Counted from the first letter of the stretch, positions 1-12,850 are shown. The stretch: 64,000 nucleotides of DNA from Bacillus sp. 2B10 (GCA_003946805.1 RPSH01000001.1:224801-288800); one strand, 5' to 3'. Numbers and translations: made by a program. The notes: generated from the letters alone by a model not told the origin.

Positions 1-2
1 CC

Positions 3-497
3 GCGATCGACGGTGGTGCAGGCGAACCGGCGGGGCTGCGCCACATCGGGTGCTCGCGGCTCGATCGGGGCAAGGTGCTGCTCTATCGCATGCGCGACGA
101 CGTGCATGTCCAGTTGCCGCCCGATGCCTTTTCGGTGTCGCTCAACATCCTCGGCTATGATGCGGCACAGCCGTGGCTCGACCAGTATCGCTTCGACATT
201 CGCGGCAACACCATCGCGCAGGTGCTGACGTCCACCCCGGCCGAAGCGCTGGTGACGCTGGCGGTCGGCACAGGCCTGCCGGGCGGACTCGATCTGGCCG
301 AGCAGTTCGCGGTGGGCCACCCGTGCGACCGGATGCGGATCACCGCGATCGATGCGCTGGTGCGCAGCGGCCCCGATCCGCTCGCGACGCTCCACCGGGC
401 GGCCGGCGACTGCTCGCGACAGGTCGCCGACCATGCCCGCCGCCTGCTCGACCAGTTCGATCCGGATCGGATGCAGTTGGCGTCGGCCGCTGGCTAG
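3..497 (+). CDS. Hypothetical protein, 5'-truncated by the window edge
   Basis: The reading frame is open from base 3 to a TAG at 495-497, so the N-terminus lies outside the window. The visible part is about 164 residues with no signal peptide or membrane segment. Its last third (alternating Ala/Leu/Arg helices with the pattern MRITAIDALVRSG) resembles a helical repeat tail such as HEAT, but no family is recognised. It ends 21 bases before the next gene on the same strand, a degenerate OmpR-type regulator, so the two are probably co-transcribed. The coding character (strong GC at third positions, no stops) is good. The function is unknown. Confidence 0.6.
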   Translation, partial: AIDGGAGEPAGLRHIGCSRLDRGKVLLYRMRDDVHVQLPPDAFSVSLNILGYDAAQPWLDQYRFDIRGNTIAQVLTSTPAEALVTLAVGTGLPGGLDLAEQFAVGHPCDRMRITAIDALVRSGPDPLATLHRAAGDCSRQVADHARRLLDQFDPDRMQLASAAG

Positions 498-518
498 GGG
501 CGGTTAAGGGACACGGCG

Positions 519-1139
519 ATGCAGATCGTCGCCGTCCTCGATCCCGTTCCGGCGCTGGTCGTCCCGGCGCAGCGACGCGGCATCGGGCTACGCCCGCTGG
601 CCCACGCGCCGGAAGCGCGGGTAAGGCTGGCCCGCTGGCGTCATGCCGAGGAATGCGCGCCGGAACGGCTGCGCCGCGTCCGCGCCGGCGAGGACGCGGT
701 CCGCGCGATGCTGCTGGTCGAGGATGTGGAGGCACTCGCCGCCGGGCTCGACGCCGGGGCCGACGATGTCGCGCTGGAAGACGCGCATCCGGTCGAGATC
801 GTCGCACGCCTGCTCGCCCTGTTGCGTGCCGCGCGGCGGGAGCGGCCGGTGACGGTCGGCGATCTTGCGATCGACCGTGCGACCCGGACGGTTCGCCGCG
901 CCGGGGTGCGCCTGCATCTCCTGCCCCGCGAATATGCCGTCCTGTTGTATCTCGCCGACCATGCCGGCAGCGCGGTGCCCCGCGACGAATTGCTGCGCGC
1001 GGTGTGGGCGCGCGATTTCGACCCCGGTACCAACGTCGTGCAGGTGCAGATGTCGCGACTGCGGGCAAAGCTCGACGCGGTCGGGCCGCCGATGCTGCAT
1101 ACCGATCGCGGGCGGGGCTATCGGCTGGGCGACGGATAG
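519..1139 (+). CDS. OmpR/PhoB-type winged-helix regulator with a degenerate receiver domain
   Basis: This 206-residue protein has a C-terminal Trans_reg_C winged helix (about residues 112-204), with the typical sequence LLPREYAVLLYL, the NVVQVQMSRLRAKL recognition-helix region and the RGRGYRL hairpin. The N-terminal 105 residues keep only the last part of a receiver fold (GLDAGADDVALEDAHPVEIVARLLALLR, seen in parts). The acidic pocket after strand 1 and a recognisable phospho-acceptor Asp are missing, and the conserved Lys of the KP(F) loop is replaced. It is therefore probably an atypical, phosphorylation-independent regulator. No sensor kinase gene adjoins it. The ATG at 519 gives a normal family length. 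Confidence 0.8.
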   Translation: MQIVAVLDPVPALVVPAQRRGIGLRPLAHAPEARVRLARWRHAEECAPERLRRVRAGEDAVRAMLLVEDVEALAAGLDAGADDVALEDAHPVEIVARLLALLRAARRERPVTVGDLAIDRATRTVRRAGVRLHLLPREYAVLLYLADHAGSAVPRDELLRAVWARDFDPGTNVVQVQMSRLRAKLDAVGPPMLHTDRGRGYRLGDG

Positions 1140-1140
1140 C

Positions 1141-1329
1141 GCCTATTCTTTCAACCCGCGCGCCGATAGCGTCGCGGCAAAGCGATGGACAGGATGTGCC
1201 AACGACGCCGATGCCGCGAGCATCCTCGCCGCCGAAAGCGCCGGGCAACAGGCGTTGCTCGGCCGCCCCAATCAGGTCGAGGCGGTCCGTGCCGGGATGG
1301 AGGGCCGGCCGGCGCGCTTCACCGACTGA
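1141..1329 (+). pseudogene. 3' remnant of an enoyl-CoA hydratase/isomerase gene
   Basis: The frame starting at 1141 encodes a C-terminal tail typical of the crotonase family, including ILAAESAGQQALLG, QVEAVRAGMEGRPARF and a TGA at 1327-1329. It has no start codon and no upstream crotonase fold, because the preceding sequence is the regulator gene in another frame. Crotonase proteins commonly end in an E..Q..L..T.D..EGV.AF.EKR.P.F pattern, which this matches. The likely history is a deletion or rearrangement that removed most of the gene and left about 60 codons. It is unlikely to be expressed. The identification rests on the tail motif alone. Confidence 0.5.
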
Positions 1330-1335
1330 CCGGGG

Positions 1336-2181
1336 TCAGATATCCTGTACCAGCCGCCCGTACAGTTCGGGCCGGCGATCGCGGAAGAAGCCGAAGGCGG
1401 CGCGGTGGCGCTTCACCCGATCAAGGTCGAGCGTCGCGGTGATGACGCCTTCTTCCTCGCGGTCGAGTTCGGCGAGGATGTCGCCGCGCTCGTCGGTGAT
1501 GAACGACGTGCCGTAGAAGGCCTGGCCGTGCTCGACGCCGACCCGGTTGGCAGCGACCACCGGCACGACGTTCGACACCGCATGGCCGACCATTGCCCGA
1601 CGCCACAGCCGCGCGGTGTCGAGGCTGGTGTCGTGCGGTTCGCTGCCGATCGCGGTCGGGTAGAACAGCACCTGCGCTCCCATCAGCATCAGCGCGCGCG
1701 CGGTTTCGGGATACCATTGATCCCAGCAGATGCCGACGCCCAGCTTGGCCGGGCCGTCCCACACCTTGAACCCGGTATTGCCGGGACGAAAATAGAATTT
1801 TTCCTCATACCCCGGTCCATCGGGAATATGGCTCTTGCGATACACGCCCTGGATGCGACCGTCGGGATCGATCATCGCCAGGCTATTGTAATGATGCTGG
1901 CCGTCCAGTTCGAAGAAGCTGGTCGGGATCGCGATCCTCAGTTCACGCGCGAGTTCCTGCATCGCCAGCACCGCCTTGTGCTCGGCGGTGGGTCTGGCGT
2001 TGGCGAACAGGCCCTCGTCCTCGACCCGGCAGAAATATTCGCCCTCGAACAGTTCGGGGGGCAGCACGACCTGCGCGCCGCGGGCCGCCGCCTCGCGCAC
2101 GAGGCGCGCGACGTTGGCGATGTTGCGGTCGATATCGGCGGTGAAACCGAGCTGCAGCGCGGCGACGGTGATCTCGGTCAT
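1336..2181 (-). CDS. aguB: N-carbamoylputrescine amidase
   Basis: A nitrilase-superfamily enzyme of 281 residues that hydrolyses N-carbamoylputrescine to putrescine, CO2 and ammonia in the cytoplasm. The Glu-Lys-Cys catalytic triad is visible: Glu43 in LPPELFEG, Lys in VYRKSHIPDGPGY and Cys in GVGICWDQWYPE. The last motif, with WDQW after the Cys, is characteristic of AguB rather than of general nitrilases. The start is the ATG at 2179-2181, which begins MTEITVAALQ. The frame is open further upstream, but that part runs inside aguA. The gene follows aguA with an 11-base gap, so the two form an operon for the arginine-decarboxylase route to putrescine. Confidence 0.95.
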   Translation of the reverse strand: MTEITVAALQLGFTADIDRNIANVARLVREAAARGAQVVLPPELFEGEYFCRVEDEGLFANARPTAEHKAVLAMQELARELRIAIPTSFFELDGQHHYNSLAMIDPDGRIQGVYRKSHIPDGPGYEEKFYFRPGNTGFKVWDGPAKLGVGICWDQWYPETARALMLMGAQVLFYPTAIGSEPHDTSLDTARLWRRAMVGHAVSNVVPVVAANRVGVEHGQAFYGTSFITDERGDILAELDREEEGVITATLDLDRVKRHRAAFGFFRDRRPELYGRLVQDI

Positions 2182-2192
2182 GGAAAGCCTCG

Positions 2193-3158
2193 TTACGCCG
2201 GAATCTGCTGGCTGATGCAGTGGAAGCTGCCGCCTCCGGTCAGGATGTGGTCGGCGCGCAACCCGACGACGTCGCGGTCGGGGAACAGCGCGGCAAAGGC
2301 GGCCACCGCCGCGTCGTCGGTGCCCGTGCCATAGAGCGGCACGACGACCGTCGCATTGCCGATATAGAAGTTCATGTGGCTGCCCGGAATGATCTCTTCG
2401 TCGGGCGACAGCACGCGGCCGGGGGAGGGGACCAGCACCACCTCCACGCCGAACGCCTGCGCCCGTGCCGCCGCATCCTGGTAGATGCGCCAGTTCGGAT
2501 CGTTCTCCGCCGCTTCGGGAATCGCCAGCCGGTTCGGCCCGACGAAGCGCGCCAGATTGTCGACATGGCCATCGGTATGGTCGTTGAGCAGCCCGTCGCC
2601 CAGCCACAGCACCCGATCGTAGCCGAGGTCCTGCCGCAGCCGCGTCTCTGCCGCGTCGCGATGGAAGTCGATATTGCGATTGGGGTTGAGCAGGCATTGC
2701 TCGGTGGTCACGACCAGCCCGGTACCGTCGCCGTCCAGCGCGCCGCCCTCGACCACCCAGTCGTGGTCGGCGACCGGCAGCCCGCGCTCGCGCGCCAGCC
2801 GCAGCCCGATATCGTCGTCGCCCGGCAGGTCATATTTGCCGCCCCAGCCGTTGAAGCGGAAGCGGTGCGCGGTGCCGTCGCCGCCGAGGATCGGCCCGGT
2901 ATCGCGCAGCCAGATATCGCCGAACGGTTCGATCACCACTTGCGCGAACGGCGCGCGGGCGCGGGCGTCGTCGGCGGCCTCGATATCGGCGGCGACGAGA
3001 ATCACCGCCTCGCCGCGCCCATCGGCATGGACCGCGCGGGCAAAGGCGACGACCTCGTCCCGCGCAGGATCGAGGTCGTCCTGCCACAGTTCGGCGTGGC
3101 TGGGATAGCCGATCCATACGGCGGCGTGGCGGGCCCATTCGGGTTTCGGCGCGGTCAT
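2193..3158 (-). CDS. aguA: Agmatine deiminase
   Basis: A 321-residue member of the peptidylarginine-deiminase-like (guanidino-group-modifying) family that converts agmatine to N-carbamoylputrescine and ammonia. Family motifs seen are WLRDTGPI, EGGALDGDG, HTDGHVDN and, near the C-terminus, TGGGSFHCISQQIP, which carries the catalytic Cys. Asp, Glu and His residues of the active site lie in the earlier motifs. The start is taken at the ATG at 3156-3158, giving MTAPKPEWARHAAVW, which is where family members begin. It is the first gene of the aguA-aguB pair and is divergent from the transaldolase gene. Confidence 0.95.
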   Translation of the reverse strand: MTAPKPEWARHAAVWIGYPSHAELWQDDLDPARDEVVAFARAVHADGRGEAVILVAADIEAADDARARAPFAQVVIEPFGDIWLRDTGPILGGDGTAHRFRFNGWGGKYDLPGDDDIGLRLARERGLPVADHDWVVEGGALDGDGTGLVVTTEQCLLNPNRNIDFHRDAAETRLRQDLGYDRVLWLGDGLLNDHTDGHVDNLARFVGPNRLAIPEAAENDPNWRIYQDAAARAQAFGVEVVLVPSPGRVLSPDEEIIPGSHMNFYIGNATVVVPLYGTGTDDAAVAAFAALFPDRDVVGLRADHILTGGGSFHCISQQIPA

Positions 3159-3372
3159 GCGCGCGCAGATAATGGATCGGGAGCAGTTCGGAAAGGGTCG
3201 CTGCGCCCTGCCACCCCTGCCGGTCCTGCCGTCATCCCCCTTCCCGCCGGCTCTTCCCGCCGACGCGCCTGCGAGGGCCAACCCATGTCGACGAAGCCCA
3301 TCGACCTTGCCCCGGCGGCGATGATCGGCGATGGGGCCGCCATCGCTTCCATCCGCCCGGAGCCCGAGTCCC
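3159..3372. promoter_or_regulatory. Divergent intergenic region between aguA and the transaldolase-family gene
   Basis: 214 bases separate two divergent starts, so promoters for both directions must lie here. I see no convincing -35/-10 pair, operator or hairpin. A frame beginning MSTKPIDLAPAAM runs through it, but it overlaps the transaldolase start and resembles nothing I know, so I do not call it. Confidence 0.4.
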
Positions 3373-4026
3373 ATGAAATTCTTCGTCGATACCGCCGATA
3401 CCAACGACATCCGCGAACTGGCCGAGACCGGCCTGCTCGACGGCGTCACCACCAACCCGTCGCTGATCCACAAGTCGGGCCGCGACTTCCTGGAGGTCGT
3501 GCGCGAAATCTGTTCGATCACGCCCGGCCCGGTGTCGGCAGAGGTCGTGGCACTCGACCATGACGGCATGATGCGCGAGGCCGAGATCCTGCGCAAACTG
3601 GCCGACAATGTCGCGGTGAAGGTGCCGCTGACCATCGATGGCCTCAAGACCTGCAAGGCGCTGACCGACGACGGCACGATGGTCAACGTCACGCTGTGCT
3701 TCTCGGCCAATCAGGCGCTGCTGGCGGCAAAGGCCGGCGCGACCTTCGTCTCGCCCTTCGTCGGGCGGCATGACGATATCGGCTTCGACGGCATGGGGCT
3801 CATCAGCGACATCCGCCTGATTTACGACAATTACGATTTCGGCACCGAAATCCTCGTCGCCAGCGTCCGCCACCCGATCCACGTCCTCGAATCGGCCAAG
3901 ATGGGTGCCGATGTGATGACCGCCCCGCCGTCGGTCATCCGCGCGCTGGTCAAGCATCCGCTGACCGACAAGGGCATCGAGGGCTTCATGGCCGACTGGG
4001 CCAAGTCGGGCCAGAAGATCGGCTGA
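3373..4026 (+). CDS. fsa: Transaldolase / fructose-6-phosphate aldolase family protein (TalC/MipB type)
   Basis: A compact 217-residue class I aldolase of the short TalC/MipB/Fsa type, a single TIM barrel. It starts [16 protein letters not shown] and contains the DGVTTNPSL strand-loop and the Schiff-base Lys in [10 protein letters not shown]-terminal phosphate-binding residues lie around [11 protein letters not shown] and [11 protein letters not shown]. Members either transfer dihydroxyacetone units in the pentose phosphate pathway or cleave fructose 6-phosphate, and sequence alone cannot separate these. An upstream ATG exists, but the ATG at 3373 matches the family N-terminus. It lies 44 bases before xerC on the same strand. 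Confidence 0.9.
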   Translation: MKFFVDTADTNDIRELAETGLLDGVTTNPSLIHKSGRDFLEVVREICSITPGPVSAEVVALDHDGMMREAEILRKLADNVAVKVPLTIDGLKTCKALTDDGTMVNVTLCFSANQALLAAKAGATFVSPFVGRHDDIGFDGMGLISDIRLIYDNYDFGTEILVASVRHPIHVLESAKMGADVMTAPPSVIRALVKHPLTDKGIEGFMADWAKSGQKIG

Positions 4027-4070
4027 TCGCGCGTTCGACAGCGGCTGCGTCCCCGCGCTATCTGCGGGAC

Positions 4071-4952
4071 ATGACGCAGCCGCTGCCGCTGGCCTTCGCC
4101 ACCCATCTCGCCCGCGACCGGCGGCGTTCGGCGCATACCGTGCGGGCCTATGCCGCGACCGCCGAGCGGCTGATCGCGTTCCTGCAAGGGCATTGGGGCG
4201 GGGCGGTCGATGCCGCCGCGCTCCACCGCATTGCCGCCGCCGACCTGCGCGCGTTCCTCGCGCATCGCCGGGGGGAAGGCCTTGGCAATGCCGCCGCCGC
4301 GCGCGAATTGTCGGCGGTGCGCGGTTTCCTCGCCTATCTGGGCGGCGAGGCACCGCCATTGCGCGGGCCGCGCGTCGCGAAGACCGTGCCGCGCCCGGTA
4401 TCGCCCGACGAAGCGATCGCGCTGGCGCAGGAAGTCGCCGATGCCGCCGCCGAGCCGTGGATCGGTGCCCGCGACTGGGCGATCCTGCTGCTGCTCTACG
4501 GCGCGGGGCTGCGCATCGGCGAGGCGTTGTTGCTGACCGGCCGCGCGCTGCCGCTGGGCGAGACGCTGAGCGTTACCGGCAAGCGTGACAAGACCCGCAT
4601 CGTCCCGCTGCTGCCGCCGGTGCGCGCGGCGGTCGAGGCCTATGTCGCGCAGCAACCCTGGGGCACCGCGCGCGACGCGCCGCTGTTCCGCGGGGCGAAG
4701 GGCGGCGTGCTGGACGCGGGCGTGGTGCGCAAGGCGGTGCGGGCGGCGCGTGGCGCGCTGGGGCTGGGCGAGCGCACCACGCCGCATGCGCTGCGCCACA
4801 GCTTCGCGACGCACCTGCTGGGGCGCGGCGCGGACCTGCGATCGTTGCAGGCGTTGCTGGGCCATGCCAGCCTGTCGTCGACGCAGATATACACCGCGGT
4901 CGATGCCGCGCATCTGCTGGATGTGTACCGCAACGCGCACCCGCACGGGTAA
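4071..4952 (+). CDS. xerC: Tyrosine recombinase XerC
   Basis: 293 residues, the usual length for XerC/XerD, with an N-terminal SAM-like core-binding domain (about 1-95) and a C-terminal catalytic domain. The catalytic set is visible: Arg in [10 protein letters not shown], Lys in VTGKRDKTR, HxxR in [13 protein letters not shown], His in [11 protein letters not shown] and the nucleophile Tyr in QIYTAV. It resolves chromosome dimers at dif with XerD at the septum. It sits among housekeeping genes and lacks flanking att-like repeats, so it is the cellular recombinase rather than a mobile integrase. Confidence 0.93.
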   Translation: MTQPLPLAFATHLARDRRRSAHTVRAYAATAERLIAFLQGHWGGAVDAAALHRIAAADLRAFLAHRRGEGLGNAAAARELSAVRGFLAYLGGEAPPLRGPRVAKTVPRPVSPDEAIALAQEVADAAAEPWIGARDWAILLLLYGAGLRIGEALLLTGRALPLGETLSVTGKRDKTRIVPLLPPVRAAVEAYVAQQPWGTARDAPLFRGAKGGVLDAGVVRKAVRAARGALGLGERTTPHALRHSFATHLLGRGADLRSLQALLGHASLSSTQIYTAVDAAHLLDVYRNAHPHG

Positions 4953-5015
4953 GGTGGTGGCTGCTTCGCTCGCCGAGTGGCGAGCAGGCTCGTGCCATGG
5001 CTCGTTCGAACCACA

Positions 5016-5158
5016 CGTCATCCCAGCGAAGGCTGGGATCTTCTGCTGGTAGCATGGGACAGGAGCCGCGTGAGGCCCCGGCCTTCGCTGGGGCGACGTT
5101 CGTGGAGTGGGGGAACCTACCCCGCGGCGTCACCCCAGCGCAGGCTGGAGTCTCCCGG
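5016..5158. repeat. Family A inverted repeat (REP-like), one full copy plus one single arm
   Basis: A full element (5016-5098) has a left arm starting CGTCATCCCAGCGAAGGCTG and a right arm that mirrors it (GGCCTTCGCTGGGGCGACG), around an internal spacer of about 35 bases. A single arm follows at 5127-5158. The same pattern recurs about ten times between genes in this window. Here it lies between xerC and the 3' end of the atp operon, which converge. Confidence 0.8.
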
Positions 5159-5179
5159 TAACCGCCACTTCGGGAAAGA

Positions 5180-5217
5180 CGAACGCCGCGCCGGACCATC
5201 GTCCGACGCGGCGTTCG
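5180..5217 (-). terminator. Terminator-like hairpin downstream of atpC
   Basis: Arms CGAACGCCGCG and CGCGGCGTTCG (11 bp) enclose a second short stem, CGGAC/GTCCG. Read on the minus strand the hairpin is followed by TCTTTCCCG, a short T-rich stretch. It lies 25 bases past the atpC stop, a natural position for the end of the atpHAGDC transcript. Confidence 0.6.
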
Positions 5218-5241
5218 TGTATCGACAATGTCCGAAAAGCC

Positions 5242-5493
5242 TTACCCGGCCTGTTCGGCGAGGATCGTCAGCCCTTTGGCGGTCACCTCGGCAAAGCCGC
5301 CGCGGATGGCGATGCGTTCGGCCTCGCCCTTTTCGGCGCGCTGGACCAGCACGTCGCCGTCGCGGATCGTGGACATGAACGGGGCATGGCCCTCCAGCAC
5401 GCCGAAGTCGCCTTCGGTGCCCGGCACGGTGACCATATAGACCGATTCCGACCGCACCAGCTTTTCGGGGGTCACGAGTTCGAAGTGCAGCAT
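5242..5493 (-). CDS. atpC: F1-ATP synthase epsilon subunit (short form)
   Basis: 83 residues forming only the N-terminal beta-sandwich of epsilon: [16 protein letters not shown], the [16 protein letters not shown] motif, and the AIRGGFAEV strand. The C-terminal two-helix domain that inhibits the enzyme in E. coli is absent, as is common in alphaproteobacteria, where a separate zeta inhibitor may act. It is the last gene of the operon, 122 bases after atpD. That gap holds a family B repeat. Confidence 0.93.
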   Translation of the reverse strand: MLHFELVTPEKLVRSESVYMVTVPGTEGDFGVLEGHAPFMSTIRDGDVLVQRAEKGEAERIAIRGGFAEVTAKGLTILAEQAG

Positions 5494-5506
5494 TTCAAGA
5501 CCTCAC

Positions 5507-5610
5507 TCCCTCTCCCCTTCAGGGGAGAGGGCAGGGGAGAGGGGATTTCGGTCGAGAGGTTCCGACTGCCCCTCTCCCCGACCCTCTCCCCGCAAGCGGG
5601 GAGAGGGAGA
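5507..5610. repeat. Family B inverted repeat (CTCTCCCC type), copy 1
   Basis: Two hairpins built on CCCTCTCCCCTTCAGGGGAG and its mirror, separated by about 30 bases, fill almost the whole atpD-atpC gap. A nearly identical copy fills the atpA-atpG gap at 8564-8665. In each copy the arms pair both locally and across the element. Confidence 0.85.
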
Positions 5611-5615
5611 TGGAT

Positions 5616-7671
<2,056 letters not shown>

Positions 7672-7675
<4 letters not shown>

Positions 7676-8550
7676 AGCGCTTCGGCGCCCGAGATGATCT
7701 CGACCAGCTCGGTCGTGATCGCGGCCTGGCGGGTGCGGTTATATTCGATGGTCAGGCGGTTGATGAGGTCGCCGGCATTGCGCGTGGCATTGTCCATCGC
7801 GGTCATCTTCGACCCTTGCTCCGACGCCGCATTTTCCTTCATCGCGCGATAGATCTGCACGGCGATGTTGGTCGGCAGCAGGCTGTCGAGGATGGCTTCC
7901 TCGCTCGGCTCGTACTCGACCACCGCATCGGCGGCGGGCTGCGCCGACTGGGCGGGGATCTTGACCGGGATCAGCTGCTGCTCGGTCGGCTCCTGCGTCA
8001 GAACCGTCTTGAACGTGGCGTAGAACAGGTGCGCGACGTCGAAATCGCCCGCGGTGAAGCGGCGGATCAGGTCGTCGGCATAGCCCTTGGCATCGGCGAA
8101 GGTCAGCTTGCCGAGATCGCCGGGTTCGACCGCATGGACGAAGCCTTCGCGGAACTGGCGGGCGAGCACCGCGCGACCCTTGCGGCCGATCGTCAGGAAC
8201 TTGACGGTCTTGCCCTGCTCCTGCAGCTCCAGCGCACGGCGACGCGCGAGGCGGGCGATGTTCGAGTTGAACGCGCCGGCCAGGCCCTTGTCCGACGTCG
8301 CGACCACGAACAGGTGGACCTGATCGCGGCCATGGCCGGCGAGCAGCGGCGAACTGCCCTCGGTGATCTGCGCGGTGCGCGCGAGGCTGGCGACGACCTG
8401 CTCGACCCGCTGCGCATAGGGACGGCCGGCCTCGGCCGCCTCCTGCGCACGGCGCAGCTTGGCGGCGGCGACCATCTTCATCGCCTTGGTGATCTTCTGC
8501 GTCGACTTCACCGAGCCGATGCGCAGTTTCAGGGCCTTGAGTGACGCCAT
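7672..8550 (-). CDS. atpG: F1-ATP synthase gamma subunit
   Basis: 292 residues. The start at 8548-8550 gives MASLKALKLRIGSVKSTQKI, the conserved gamma N-terminal helix, followed by TKAMKMVAAAKLRRAQ. The C-terminal helix (MTAMDNATRNAGDLINRLTI, then YNRTRQAAITTELVEI) carries the DELSEED-contacting and rotor residues of the family. The frame is open upstream but that part is translated family B repeat, so it is excluded. The gene couples to the lipoprotein gene by a four-base overlap. Confidence 0.97.
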
Positions 8551-8563
8551 GTTCTTCTTCCTG

Positions 8564-8665
8564 CTCCCTCTCCCCTTCAGGGGAGAGGGTCGGGGAGAGG
8601 GGGCTTCGTTACCGAGCGGCCCGTACTTCCCCTCTCCCAACCCTCTCCCCTGAAGGGGAGAGGGC
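8564..8665. repeat. Family B inverted repeat (CTCTCCCC type), copy 2
   Basis: Fills the 124-base space between atpA and atpG. It shows the same two-hairpin plan as the copy at 5507-5610, ending CCCTGAAGGGGAGAGGG. Two copies inside one operon, in gaps of nearly equal length, are striking. Confidence 0.85.
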
Positions 8666-8674
8666 TAGTGGATG

Positions 8675-10776
<2,102 letters not shown>

Positions 10777-11139
10777 GCGCGCGTCCTTGTGAGGGGTCAA
10801 CTTCAAAGTCCCATGCCGATGAGGGAGCCGCATTCCCAACCGCCGTCGCGAACCGATGTCGCGCCGCTGACCGGCCCATGCGCCCCCCGATGGGTCGTGG
10901 GGCCGCTAGCATCGGTGTCACGATTTCGCAAGCTTTGTGGGACGGTGGGCGGCGGGTTGTGATTCGTACCGAAGCTGAACGGGGGGTGACGGAAACCACG
11001 GCCCGTTCGTCCTGAGTAGCTGTTGAGCCTGTCGAAACAGCGTATCGAAGGACCGCCACGATGCTTCGATACGGGTCTTCGACTGCGCTCAGCCCCTACT
11101 CAGCACGAACGGATCGTGCAAAGATTATGGGCGATCGGC
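10777..11139. other. 363-base gap: atp operon upstream region plus family C repeat
   Basis: The half next to atpH (10777-11002) should hold the operon promoter. The best pair on the minus strand is TTGCGA (10926-10931) and CTAGCG (10904-10909) with 16 bases between them. This is only a weak match and is offered as a guess. The other half is the repeat at 11003-11112. No small gene is evident. Confidence 0.4.
11003..11112. repeat. Family C inverted repeat, copy 1
   Basis: The outer arms CCGTTCGTCCTGAGTAG and CTACTCAGCACGAACGG mirror each other. The inner arms carry GCCTGTCGAA and TTCGATACG motifs. The same arms recur at 26016-26125 and, diverged, at 35127-35300. It lies between the atp promoter region and the 3' end of the protease gene. 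Confidence 0.85.
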
Positions 11140-12663
11140 CTACTTCGCCGCGGTACAGCGATACACCAGCCGTTCGTTGGCCTGCGTCGGCAGCGCGGTG
11201 CGAATCGCCGATTGCTGCGTCGCCAGCGCGGCGCGGCCGCCGGTATCGGTGGCGCACGCCTTTTGCTGCACCTGCCCGCGCAGCGATCGCGCGCGCGTCA
11301 TCGCGTCGGCCGACAGCAGGTAGCGGGTGTTGGTATAGCTGCCGCTGACCGGATCGAAGCGCAGCACCGATACCGTCGCGTCCTCGCTCGGCACGAGGAT
11401 GCGTTCCCAGCCGCCGCCCGGCGCCTCGGCATATTGGGTGCGACCGTTCATGCAGCCGTCCTTGCGCCAGTCGAAGCGGACGGTTTCGACCGGCGACAGG
11501 ATGATGCGGCTGCGTTCGGGCACCAGCGTGCAGGACAGCGCACCGGTGAGCGGCGCCACGCGGGTCGCGGCGGTCTGGCCCGATTCGTCGGCGGCGGCGA
11601 CCGATTCCGGATCGAAATCGGGCCGCAACACGAACGTCGCGACCGCGCCGAGCAGCAGCACGCCGCCGCCGATCCCGGCGTACAGCGCCGGCCGCTTCTG
11701 CCCCCGCGTCGCCAGCAGCCCGGCCCCGCCCGCCGCCAGCACCGACAGCGCCAGCAGCAGCGCGGCCAGCGCGATCATGTTCTCGCGCGTCTCGGCATTG
11801 TCGGCGCGCGCCTGTTCCAGCGCGGTTTCGCGTTCGTCGCGCGCGCGTTCGGCGGCGGCGCGGGCGCGTTCGCGATCCTCGACGCCCTGTCGCTCGGCAT
11901 CGGCACGGTCGCGCGCATCGGCATCGGCCAGCGTCAGGCAGGGGGTGGCGATGGTCGACACCGGCTGGCCCGCCTCGCGCAGGAAGGCGATCAGTTCGGA
12001 ATCGGCGATGGCGAAGGCGAAGCTGGCGTCGCCTTCCTCGCCACGGGTCAGCGCCGAATTGACGCCCAGCACCCGGCCGCACCGGTCGAGCAGCGGGCCG
12101 CCCGAATTGCCGCGCGCGATGCTGGCGGTATGGACCAGCACCGCCGTCCCCTCCAGCGTGCGGTTGCCCGACATCACCCCCTGCGATCGCACCGGCGCGG
12201 TCGGCGTCACAAAGTCGTCGGCCGAGCGCGCGGTGGCGAGGTCGACATTGCCGGGATAGCCGAGCGCGATCAGCGGGTCGCTCTCGCCCAGCGCCCCGGT
12301 ATAGAGGGTCAGCGGCGGCAGGCGCACGCCGCTGACCTCGATCAGCGCGAGGTCGCGCGATTTGTCGAGGCGCAGCACGCGGCCTTCGAACGACTTGTCG
12401 CCCTCCGACGGGACCACGCCGACCACCGCTTCGCCCGGATAGCGTTCCAGCAGTTCGACGACGTGCGCATTGGTGACGATCCGGCCGGGCGCGACCGCGA
12501 AGCCGGTGCCGTGCTCGACATCGACCATCTCGCCGTCGACCGTCGCGATCACCACCACGCGCACCACCCCGCGCGCCGCCGCCGATACGTCGTCGGCCCG
12601 CGCCGGCGTGGTCGACACCAGCAGCGCGGCGAGCGCCGTCAGCCAGCAGGTCAGCAATCGCAT
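11140..12663 (-). CDS. Trypsin-like serine protease with coiled coil and two membrane helices
   Basis: 507 residues from the ATG at 12661-12663. There is a signal peptide (LLTCWLTALAALLVSTTPARA), then a trypsin-fold domain with His in IVTNAHVVE, Asp in SRDLALIEV and Ser in ARGNSGGPLL. About residues 250-300 form a charged Ala/Arg/Glu coiled coil (RAAAERARDERETALEQ). Two hydrophobic segments follow (IALAALLLALSVLAAGGAG; YAGIGGGVLLLGAVATF). The last 150 residues form an unrecognised Cys-containing domain. It resembles DegP-like proteases in the catalytic domain but has no PDZ. Envelope location is inferred. The upstream ATGs would put residues before the signal peptide and are rejected. Confidence 0.85.
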   Translation of the reverse strand: MRLLTCWLTALAALLVSTTPARADDVSAAARGVVRVVVIATVDGEMVDVEHGTGFAVAPGRIVTNAHVVELLERYPGEAVVGVVPSEGDKSFEGRVLRLDKSRDLALIEVSGVRLPPLTLYTGALGESDPLIALGYPGNVDLATARSADDFVTPTAPVRSQGVMSGNRTLEGTAVLVHTASIARGNSGGPLLDRCGRVLGVNSALTRGEEGDASFAFAIADSELIAFLREAGQPVSTIATPCLTLADADARDRADAERQGVEDRERARAAAERARDERETALEQARADNAETRENMIALAALLLALSVLAAGGAGLLATRGQKRPALYAGIGGGVLLLGAVATFVLRPDFDPESVAAADESGQTAATRVAPLTGALSCTLVPERSRIILSPVETVRFDWRKDGCMNGRTQYAEAPGGGWERILVPSEDATVSVLRFDPVSGSYTNTRYLLSADAMTRARSLRGQVQQKACATDTGGRAALATQQSAIRTALPTQANERLVYRCTAAK

Positions 12664-12767
12664 GATCGGCATTCCGTCTTTCCCCATGACCGCCGCCGTT
12701 TCGGGCAAAGCGCCGCGCGGGGCAAGGGGGGCGCGTGCCGGATACCCGTATGATCCTGCCCATCCTG

Positions 12768-12850
12768 CGTCATCCCGGCGGAGGCCGGGATCTCCCCGTA
12801 ACGGAGCGCGCGCCCCGCCGCGCGAGATTCCAGCCTTCGCTGGGGGGACG
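12768..12850. repeat. Family A inverted repeat
   Basis: Left arm CGTCATCCCGGCGGAGGCCG and right arm CCAGCCTTCGCTGGGGGGAC, about 30 bases apart, in the gap between the protease start and the priA 3' end. The arms have drifted more than in other copies, with several mismatches. Confidence 0.7.

Noticed and set aside
3284..3372. A short frame starting MSTKPIDLAPAAM upstream of the transaldolase-family gene
   Set aside because: It runs into the following gene in another frame, has no clear ribosome-binding site and matches no family I know.
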